Below, in pieces: positions 57,044-64,000 of a stretch of 64,000 nucleotides of DNA. The stretch covers positions 682,001 through 746,000 of the forward strand of contig NZ_CP080525.1 in NCBI RefSeq assembly GCF_024746815.1. The letters run 5' to 3'. Each line of letters starts with the position of its first letter. Within the stretch, counting starts at the first letter, position 1. The stretch comes from Mesorhizobium sp. AR07. GTDB taxonomy: Bacteria; Pseudomonadota; Alphaproteobacteria; Rhizobiales; Rhizobiaceae. The position numbers and the translations under genes were made by a program. The notes beneath the pieces were generated by a model that worked only from the letters and a program-made list of their open reading frames with translations, made no database searches and had not been told where the DNA came from.

Positions 57044-57885
57044 TCGCCAGGTTCGAACGCCGTTGCCTGATCCCGGTAGCTGACCGGTTCGGCGGCGGGC
57101 GGGCTCGAACGAAAGCGCGCACCCTTTAACCAGAGCTTCAGCGCTTCCCAGTGAATCCCTGCGACAATCTTCCACGTCATGAGGGGGAACTTCAAGAGGC
57201 AGGCTGCAAGCTGGGCTGTGCCAAGGGGCCGGCTCTCGCCGGCAAAGGTCGCCGACAGCAATGGCTCGTCCTTTTCCGTCTCATGAATGCGCAGGCGCAC
57301 CACCTTTCCCGGTGGCAGGATGTGGAAGTGATAGCGCGTGCCCATGTCGATGAAGGGCGAGACATGAAAGATCTTGGTCCGCGTCTGGCGCACGCCGGCG
57401 GGACTGAGGTCGCCGGCCTCGATCGGGGCGACATAGCTGTGCCGTTCGCCGAACGTGTTGCGCACCGCATAGATCATGGCGATCAGCGTGCCAGCTCTGT
57501 CGTAGCAGAAATAGACCGAGATCGGATTGAAGACTTAACCCAGTATGCGCGGGTAGGCGAGCAGCAGGATGCGCGCCGCCGGTTCGCTCAATCCAGCACC
57601 GGCAAGCAGCCGGTCGGCAAAGCTGCGCAGGGTCTCGCCTTCGCGCTCGATATGGTCGCTTTCGTGGAACGAGGACAGACCGCGGCTGTTGACGCCGAGC
57701 AGCCAGGTCTGGCGGCCCATCTCGCTCAACCGGTCGATGTCGACCAGCAACGAGAATACCGAATAGACGAAGCGGTGGCCGAACGGCTTCAGCCGTGCAT
57801 GCATGACCTCGCCGGGGTAGAGCACGCCAGCGGCCTGCGGCGGCGGTCCGTTTTCCGTCATGGTCGAGATGCGCTGCCTGGTCAT
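57040..57885 (-). pseudogene. DUF1365 protein gene with an in-frame stop
   Basis: Two frames in the same phase (57885-57535 and from 57534 on) together give a full DUF1365 protein of ~281 residues. They are split by TAA at 57537-57535 in the conserved context YPRILG-stop-VFNPISVYFCY, where the family has Tyr. A single base change (TAT/TAC to TAA) explains it. The downstream half could restart at ATG 57477, but the conserved core is cut. It sits between the flavoprotein pseudogene and the CFA gene. A sequencing error is possible. Confidence 0.85.
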
Positions 57886-57897
57886 TGCGGTCGCCTG

Positions 57898-59242
57898 CTA
57901 TTCCGCCGCCATGGCGCGTTCGGGCAATTCCTGCGGTACGGCACGCCACGGCACCCTTGCACCAAGGGCGACCGCTGCTTCCAGCCCGGAACGCAGTCCG
58001 TCTTCGTGAAAACCATGGCCGGTCCATGCGCCGGCAAAATAGGTGCCGCGCACGCCCTGGATATCATCGAGGCGGGCTTGCGCCGAGAGCGAACGGGCAT
58101 CGTATTGCGGATGGTCGAAAACCCACTCACCGAACACCAGGTCCTTTCGCGGTTCGATCACCGGATTGAGCGAAACGAAGAGTGGCTTGCTCTCATCGAT
58201 ACCCTGCAGTCGGTTCATCCAGTAGGTGACGGAGACCTCCGGCTCGTCGCGATCGCTGGAAGAGCGCAGATAGTTCCAGGCCGCCCATGCGGCCCGGCGC
58301 TTCAGCATCAATCTGGTTGTCACGATGCAGCACGACGCGGTTCGGACGATACGGAATGGCGGAGAGGATCGTTTCCTCGACGCTGGAGGCGTCGCCCAGC
58401 ATGGCCAGCGCCTGTTCGCTATGGGCGGGCGATGATCACATTGTCGAAACGGTCGGGCGGCTGGTCTCCGGCCCACACCGTGATGCCAAACGCGTCGCGA
58501 ACCATGGTCCTGACTGGTGTTGCCAGCCGCAAACGGGAACCGAGCGGCTCCAGCAGCTTCCGCAGGTAATTTCGCGAACCGCCGCTGACGGTACGCCATG
58601 TCGGGCGCTCGCCGTGGATCAGACGATGATTCTCGAAGAAGGAGATGAAGCTTGCGGCCGGATAGTCGAGCATCCTGGCCCGCGGCGTCGACCAGATCGC
58701 GGCTGCCATCGGCATCAAATAATTGTCACGGAACGCGGCTGAATATCCTTTTGTACTGAGATAGTTGCCGATGGTGGTGTGGCCGAGCGAGCCGTTGTCG
58801 CGGTCGACAACGCATTCCTTGTTGAAGCGCAGGATTTCGCGCAGCATCCACAGAAAGCCGGGTGAGAGAAGTTGCGCTTCTGGGCAAATATCGTGCGCAG
58901 CGTCGATCCGCACCATTCGAGCTTGCCGCCGTCGAGAGACAGCGAGAAGCCCATGTCGCCCTCATGGGTGGCGACGCCGAGGTGCGAGAACAGTGCCGAA
59001 AGATTGGGGTAGGCGAGTTGGTTGTAGACGATGAAGCCGGTGTCTACGGAGATCGCGGTACCGTCATAGTCGATGTCGACGGTCGCGGTGTGCCCGCCGG
59101 GGCGGGCAGACGCCTCGAACAACGTCACGTCGGCCGTTGGATGAAGCGCCCATGCCGCGGCGGCCCCCGAAATTCCCGATCCGATGACGGCTATTTTCTT
59201 TCCGCCGCCGTCCCGGCCGCGGTTGATAGGCACGATGTTCAT
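57898..59242 (-). pseudogene. FAD-dependent amine oxidase-like protein gene with three frameshifts
   Basis: The start is good (MNIVPINRGRDGGGKKIAVI, then the FAD site VIGSGISGAAAAWAL). Coding then moves between frames near 58872 (one base lost in KRNL/LLSPGF), near 58427 (one base gained in the VIIA region) and near 58317 (one extra base in LHRDN). The pieces 59242-58872, 58916-58427, 58402-58317 and 58320-57898 join into one ~440-residue protein of the COG2907 type ending in TYFAGAWTGHGFHEDGLRSG. The gene belongs to a cassette with DUF1365 and CFA genes. Confidence 0.85.
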
Positions 59243-59535
59243 CTGGTCCCCTTGCGTTGACTTTTCTGCAGGGCGCGCTGGCGCGCCGGGCCGTGGTCAA
59301 TGAAAGGTACGGGGCAATCGACGCCGAGTTTCATCGCGGCAGCCGGTCTTTCGGACAACGCCGAGCCGATGAATGTATTTTGCCGGATTGCTGGTCGGGG
59401 TTGGCTGGCCCCGAGCGCCGAGGCATGCGACGATAATCGTCGGTCGACCGCCGCGGATCTGTCGTCTTGCAGCAGAGGCCAAACGCATTAAAAAACGCCT
59501 TTGGCTGCAGCCGCGCTTATGCGATAGTTTTAGCC
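59243..59535. other. Intergenic region without a recognisable gene
   Basis: About 290 bases upstream of the broken flavoprotein gene. Short frames exist on both strands, none with family resemblance. It should contain the promoter of the minus-strand lipid operon and of the plus-strand small gene at 59536, but I see no confident -35/-10 pair or sigma-E site. Confidence 0.45.
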
Positions 59536-59670
59536 ATGCGTTACGTAATCGTCATTTCCGCCGTCGCCTTTTTCCTGATCTGGGACGGCCTCTATAATCA
59601 TGGCCAGTATCTCGACACCGCGGTGAGGGGGATCACCCACGTCGTGCGATCCGTCACCGGCAACGCCTGA
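59536..59670 (+). CDS. Small single-span membrane protein (44 residues)
   Basis: MRYVIVISAVAFFLIWDGLY gives one N-terminal membrane helix, followed by a short polar tail (NHGQYLDTAVRGITHVVRSV). Third-position GC is high and short proteins of this look occur in rhizobial genomes. The ribosome binding site is weak. No function is known. Confidence 0.55.
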   Translation: MRYVIVISAVAFFLIWDGLYNHGQYLDTAVRGITHVVRSVTGNA

Positions 59671-59767
59671 CGTCCATCCGAACGACTGTTGCCGCGACAT
59701 CCTTGTCGATTGACGCGGCTGTCCGGTCGTCCCAAAAGACCCCGGCACTTAGATCGAGGAGGCGGGG

Positions 59768-60058
59768 TTGATCCGGCATATCGTTTTCTTCAGCGCGCAA
59801 CATAAAGAAGATGTCGAGGCCGTGCGCACTGGCCTGCTGGCGCTCGGCGACATTCCCCACTCCAGCCTTTTCGAGGTGACCCTCAACACCAAGGTGGACC
59901 CGCTGTCGGACGAGATCGATGTGGTCGTCTATGCCGAGTTCGCCGATGACGCGGCGTTGGCCGCCTACAAGGCGCACCCGCTCTATGCGCGGACCACCAG
60001 CAAGGTCAAACCGATGCGCGAACTGCGCTATTCCGCCGATGTCGTGGCCGGCAGCTGA
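59768..60058 (+). CDS. Dabb (stress-response alpha/beta barrel) family protein
   Basis: This 96-residue protein has TTG start 59768 with GAGGAGG just upstream. MIRHIVFFSAQHKEDVEAVR and the central HPLYARTTSKVKPMRE region fit the Dabb dimeric alpha-beta barrel. Its function is unassigned; some members are monooxygenase-like or stress-induced. Confidence 0.8.
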   Translation: MIRHIVFFSAQHKEDVEAVRTGLLALGDIPHSSLFEVTLNTKVDPLSDEIDVVVYAEFADDAALAAYKAHPLYARTTSKVKPMRELRYSADVVAGS

Positions 60059-60102
60059 TCAAGTCTTGAACCGGTTTGCGGAATGATGCACATCGCGCCT
60101 GC

Positions 60103-60993
60103 ATGACCCGAACAACAGCCGCCGGCACTCATCCGCTCGATCACCTGGTGCTGCCCACGCAGAGCCTCGATGTGGCGCGAGCCCGGCTCGCCGCGCTCGG
60201 CTTCGTCGTTGCCTCGACCGGCATTCATCCCTTCGGGACCGAAAATTGCTGTGTTTTCCTAGCCGACGGCACCTATCTCGAACCGCTTGCGGTCGGCAAT
60301 GAACAGGCAGCGACGACGGCCATTGCCGAGGGCAATGTCTTCGTCGCGCGCGACCGCATCTATCGCGGCAACTGCGGCGATGAGGGATTTTCCGCTGTGG
60401 TTTTTGCCACCGGCAATGCGGACGCCGACCATGCGCGCTATGTCGAAGCCGGTCTGTCGGCGGGAGACGTGCTGAGCTTTTCACGCGCCTTCACCGACAC
60501 GGCGGGCAAAAGCGACGTGGCATCGTTCAAGCTCGCCTTTGCTTCAGCGGCCAATGCGACAGACGCCTTCCTGTTTGCCTGCGAGCGGGTCAACGCGCCG
60601 AAAATGGACCGCACGGCTTTGCAGGCTCACGCCAACGGCGCCACGGGAATTGTCGAGATCGTGGCGGTCAGCGACAGCCCTGCCGAACAGCATCGATTGA
60701 TTTCCGTAGCGATGGACGATCCGGCCGCTAGCGGGCAGGGCGGCGCGTTTCACTTGCCGAATGCGAGCCTGAGCGTGCTCGCCCCCGCGTCTTTTGTAGC
60801 GCGCTTTGGCATGCCGGCCGGTGCGCCGACAGGCCTTCGCTTCGCCGCGGTGGTCTTTGCGGTCCGCAGCGCCGATGTCACCTTGAGGCGGCTTGCAGCC
60901 AATTCCATCAAGCACGATATAGCGGGCAATGACATTGTCGTGCAGCCGGCACCCGGACAGGGCGCGGCTTTCATCTTCCGGGAGATCCAATGA
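60103..60993 (+). CDS. VOC/glyoxalase-like domain protein
   Basis: This 296-residue protein starts at ATG 60103 (MTRTTAAGTHPLDHLVLPTQ); a frame to 60076 is unsupported. HPLDHLVLPTQSLDVARARL and the GTENCCVFLADGTYLEPL segment are typical of the Glyoxalase_3 group, which often lacks metal ligands. Its stop overlaps the kdsA start by 4 bp (ATGA), so expression is coupled to LPS core sugar synthesis for unknown reasons. Confidence 0.82.
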   Translation: MTRTTAAGTHPLDHLVLPTQSLDVARARLAALGFVVASTGIHPFGTENCCVFLADGTYLEPLAVGNEQAATTAIAEGNVFVARDRIYRGNCGDEGFSAVVFATGNADADHARYVEAGLSAGDVLSFSRAFTDTAGKSDVASFKLAFASAANATDAFLFACERVNAPKMDRTALQAHANGATGIVEIVAVSDSPAEQHRLISVAMDDPAASGQGGAFHLPNASLSVLAPASFVARFGMPAGAPTGLRFAAVVFAVRSADVTLRRLAANSIKHDIAGNDIVVQPAPGQGAAFIFREIQ

Positions 60994-61835
60994 GCAAGTC
61001 CCTGGCGCCCAATTCGTCGGTAACGGTCGGCAATGTCGTCTTCGACAACAACGCGGCTCTGTCGCTGATCGCCGGCCCTTGCCAGTTTGAATCGCGCCAG
61101 CATGCCTTCGACATGGCCGGCGCACTGAAGGAACTGACGGCCAAGCTCGGGATAGGCCTCGTCTACAAGACCAGCTACGACAAGGCCAACCGCACCTCGC
61201 TGTCGGCCACGCGCGGCGCCGGCATGGACGCGACACTTCCCGTCTTCGACGAACTGCGCAAGGAATTTTCGCTCCCGGTGCTGACCGATGTCCACACCGA
61301 GGAACAGTGCGCGATCGTCGCGCCGCATGTCGATGTCCTGCAGATTCCAGCTTTCCTGTCGCGCCAGACCGACATGCTGGTCGCCGCCGCCAGGACGGGC
61401 AAGGTGATCAACGTGAAGAAGGGGCAGTTTCTTGCTCCCTGGGACATGAAGAACGTCGTCGCCAAGATCACCGGTTCCGGAAACGCCAACGTGCTGACCA
61501 CCGAGCGCGGCGCGTCGTTCGGCTACAACACGCTGGTGTCCGACATGCGTGCTTTGCCGATCATGGCGGAGATCGGTGCGCCGGTGATCTTCGACGCCAC
61601 GCATTCGGTGCAGCAGCCGGGCGGGCAGGGCGGCTCTTCGGGTGGCGAGCGTCGCTTTGTCGAGACACTGGCCCGCGCGGCTGTGGCAGTCGGCGTTGCC
61701 GGCGTGTTCATAGAGACCCACCAGGATCCGGACAATTCGACCTCTTCCGACGGCCCGAACATGGTGCCGTTGAAGGATATGCCGGCTTTGCTCGAGAAGC
61801 TGATGGCGTTCGATCGCATCGCCAAGGGTCGCTAA
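60990..61835 (+). CDS. kdsA: 3-deoxy-8-phosphooctulonate synthase (KDO-8-P synthase)
   Basis: This 281-residue TIM-barrel enzyme has LIAGPCQFESRQ near the start, the PEP-binding YKTSYDKANRTS, and FDATHSVQQPGG. It joins arabinose-5-phosphate and PEP to make KDO-8-P for lipopolysaccharide. Lying between a VOC gene and, ~1.3 kb on, eno is a usual rhizobial neighbourhood. Confidence 0.96.
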   Translation: MSKSLAPNSSVTVGNVVFDNNAALSLIAGPCQFESRQHAFDMAGALKELTAKLGIGLVYKTSYDKANRTSLSATRGAGMDATLPVFDELRKEFSLPVLTDVHTEEQCAIVAPHVDVLQIPAFLSRQTDMLVAAARTGKVINVKKGQFLAPWDMKNVVAKITGSGNANVLTTERGASFGYNTLVSDMRALPIMAEIGAPVIFDATHSVQQPGGQGGSSGGERRFVETLARAAVAVGVAGVFIETHQDPDNSTSSDGPNMVPLKDMPALLEKLMAFDRIAKGR

Positions 61836-61998
61836 GGCGTCCTGAGGATGCGATGCCCTTTGGTCACCAGACGACGGGGCGCTCCTTCAGCGCCACGCTG
61901 AGTGGCGCGACAATGGCCCCAGGCCGCCGGCGCTTGTGGAAGACATAGGCCGGCTGTACGCTTGCCCGGCAAATGAGCGTTTTGGCAGGAGGAAGCCC

Positions 61999-62202
61999 AT
62001 GTCTGTTGCCCGCGTCACCGAAATCACATCGTCGTCGAAGAAGAGCTTTCAGGACGCCATCGAAAAGGGAATCGCGCGCGCCTCAAAAACCCTGAAGAAC
62101 GTCGAAGGCGCCTGGATCCAGGATCAGAAGATCGTCGTCGAGGACGGCAAGATCGCCGCCTATCGCGTCAACATGAAGGTCACCTTCATCCTGGCGGAGT
62201 GA
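61999..62202 (+). CDS. Dodecin-family flavin-binding protein
   Basis: This 67-residue protein starts at ATG 61999 with CAGGAGGA upstream. MSVARVTEITSSSKKSFQDA and the C-terminal AYRVNMKVTFILAE match dodecin, which forms a 12-mer that stores flavin. The conserved Trp (GAWIQDQKI) that stacks on the flavin is present. Confidence 0.92.
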   Translation: MSVARVTEITSSSKKSFQDAIEKGIARASKTLKNVEGAWIQDQKIVVEDGKIAAYRVNMKVTFILAE

Positions 62203-62261
62203 CCCGCTGCCGCCGAAAAAGTCGGGAACTTTCGATCGCCCCCCTCATTGTCAAAGTCTAA

Positions 62262-62364
62262 TGCATGTCGCCCAAAAGTGCGCAGCGGTTTTGGGACAAC
62301 GACATGCATAAAACAAAAACCTAAAGCGCGCGCGTGAATCCGCTTCAACGCGACGCGCTTTAGG
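62262..62364. repeat. Dispersed palindromic intergenic repeat, copy 3
   Basis: It begins TGCATGTCGCCCAAAAG, continues with GTTTTGGGACAACGACATGC and ends with the AATCCGCTTCAACGCGACGC stem region, as in copy 1. It has a small expansion (GCGCAGCGG) in the first loop. It lies 60 bp after the dodecin gene and 24 bp before the PRC-barrel gene. Confidence 0.85.
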
Positions 62365-62387
62365 TCAACGACAACGAGGAGCACATC

Positions 62388-62753
62388 ATGACAACCCAGA
62401 CAGGCCATACCAAAGCCATTGCCGCTTCGCGAGTCATCGGCACGTCGGTCTACAACACCGAAGGCAAAAGTATCGGCAGCATCGAGGACATCATGCTCGA
62501 CAAGACGTCGAACGGCATCATGTTCGCGGTGATCGGTTTTGGCGGCTTTCTCGGCATCGGCGAGAAATACCACGCCATTCCGTGGGCCAGCCTCGACTAT
62601 GACAAGGACAAGGGCGGCTATGTCGTGCCTTTCTCCAAGGATCAGTTGAAGGCCGCACCCGCCTATTCGATCGACGAACTGGCCGGTGCGGATGGCGAGA
62701 CGGCGCGCGACGCGTCCTATGACTACTACAAGGTCACGCCTTACTGGCATTGA
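62388..62753 (+). CDS. PRC-barrel domain protein
   Basis: This 121-residue protein starts MTTQTGHTKAIAASRVIGTS after ACGAGGAG. The PRC-barrel (about 15-90) has VYNTEGKSIGSIEDIMLDKT and IPWASLDYDKDKGGYVVPFS. Stand-alone PRC-barrel proteins are common in rhizobia, often stress-induced; partners are unknown. Confidence 0.9.
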   Translation: MTTQTGHTKAIAASRVIGTSVYNTEGKSIGSIEDIMLDKTSNGIMFAVIGFGGFLGIGEKYHAIPWASLDYDKDKGGYVVPFSKDQLKAAPAYSIDELAGADGETARDASYDYYKVTPYWH

Positions 62754-62764
62754 CGGCCAAAGCA

Positions 62765-62803
62765 AAAAGGCCCGTCGAGACAGACCGTCTCGACGGGCCT
62801 TTT
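62765..62803. terminator. Bidirectional terminator after the PRC-barrel gene
   Basis: The arms AAAAGGCCCGTCGAGAC and GTCTCGACGGGCCTTTT are a perfect 17-bp inverted repeat with a 5-base loop, serving the PRC-barrel gene and the convergent small lipoprotein gene. Confidence 0.93.
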
Positions 62804-62819
62804 GGGTTCGATGCGGCGC

Positions 62820-62936
62820 CTATTCGCTGATGTGCAAGGGCGCTACCGCCTTGGGCGGCGACTGCTGATTGTCGCACGACGTCAGAAACGCCGCCGCGAT
62901 CAGGAACAAACTCACGATACCGCTCAACTGGGACAT
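62820..62936 (-). CDS. Small lipoprotein (38 residues)
   Basis: ATG 62936 is preceded on the minus strand by CAGGAGGAGTTTCGCC, a strong ribosome binding site. MSQLSGIVSLFLIAAAFLTS followed by Cys forms a lipobox (LTSC), leaving a mature peptide of ~18 residues (CDNQQSPPKAVAPLHISE). A frame extending to 63002 is not needed. Too short for most gene finders; function unknown. Confidence 0.7.
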   Translation of the reverse strand: MSQLSGIVSLFLIAAAFLTSCDNQQSPPKAVAPLHISE

Positions 62937-63062
62937 GGCGAAACTCCTCCTGTTTCGCCCCGCGCACACGCACCATAGCGGCAAGCTGGGTCCACCGTAC
63001 ATGACTTATGATGACAGCGATTTGCGCTTCGTGAATCGCCTGATCTGAGGCCCCGGCAATAA

Positions 63063-64000
<938 letters not shown>

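Overview
The window comes from the chromosome of an alphaproteobacterium of the order Hyphomicrobiales, most likely Mesorhizobium or a close relative. Evidence for this: high GC, the ribosomal str/spc/alpha gene order, an ATP12-type F1 assembly factor, two glutamine synthetases (GSI encoded by glnB-glnA and eukaryote-like GSII) with a divergent gstI-like gene beside glnII, and many small protein families typical of rhizobia. This assignment rests on gene content and recognised families, not on a database search.

Layout. 1-11351: the end of the S10 operon and the spc and alpha operons (rplV' rpsC rplP rpmC rpsQ rplN rplX rplE rpsN rpsH rplF rplR rpsE rpmD rplO secY adk rpsM rpsK rpoA rplQ), closed by a strong terminator. 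11501-16012: a periplasmic HtrA/Deg protease, rarA, a DUF930 protein and a membrane-anchored aspartyl/asparaginyl hydroxylase-like protein. 15761-21366: an old tandem duplication. Two polytopic GT-C-like membrane proteins flank a scar made of a truncated regulator gene fused to a truncated hydroxylase gene. The intact GAF/Fis regulator follows, then an aldehyde dehydrogenase and a DUF779 protein. 23553-28777: fluoride channel, pseudouridine synthase, DMT exporter, ATP12 and an MFS carrier with a large soluble insert.

28865-40281: nitrogen and carbon housekeeping. It holds gstI/glnII with a perfect sigma-54 promoter; a TetR / P1-peptidase / APC-permease module with a palindromic operator candidate; glnB-glnA with a sigma-54-like promoter; the NAD(P)HX repair enzyme; the propionyl-CoA carboxylase beta chain; and the antitoxin gene of a RelE-type toxin-antitoxin pair. 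40278-53547: the toxin gene of that pair, a DEAD-box helicase, an alpha/beta hydrolase, an SDR, a sulfur/amino-acid cluster (cysK, alaX, sseA, GNAT), an OmpA-like protein, DUF1203, ald with its Lrp regulator, 5-formyl-THF cyclo-ligase and an NDH-2-like dehydrogenase. 53698-64000: a Tat-exported cyclic nucleotide phosphodiesterase; a lipid-modification operon whose first two genes are broken (an amine-oxidase-like flavoprotein with three frameshifts and a DUF1365 gene with an in-frame stop) while the third, a CFA-type methyltransferase, is intact; then small proteins, kdsA, dodecin, a PRC-barrel protein, a tiny lipoprotein and the start of eno.

No rRNA, tRNA, CRISPR array, prophage or intact insertion sequence was seen. 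The most unusual content is the GT-C tandem duplication with its readable junction, the decaying flavoprotein/DUF1365/CFA operon, the gstI-glnII control region, and a dispersed intergenic hairpin repeat present three times.
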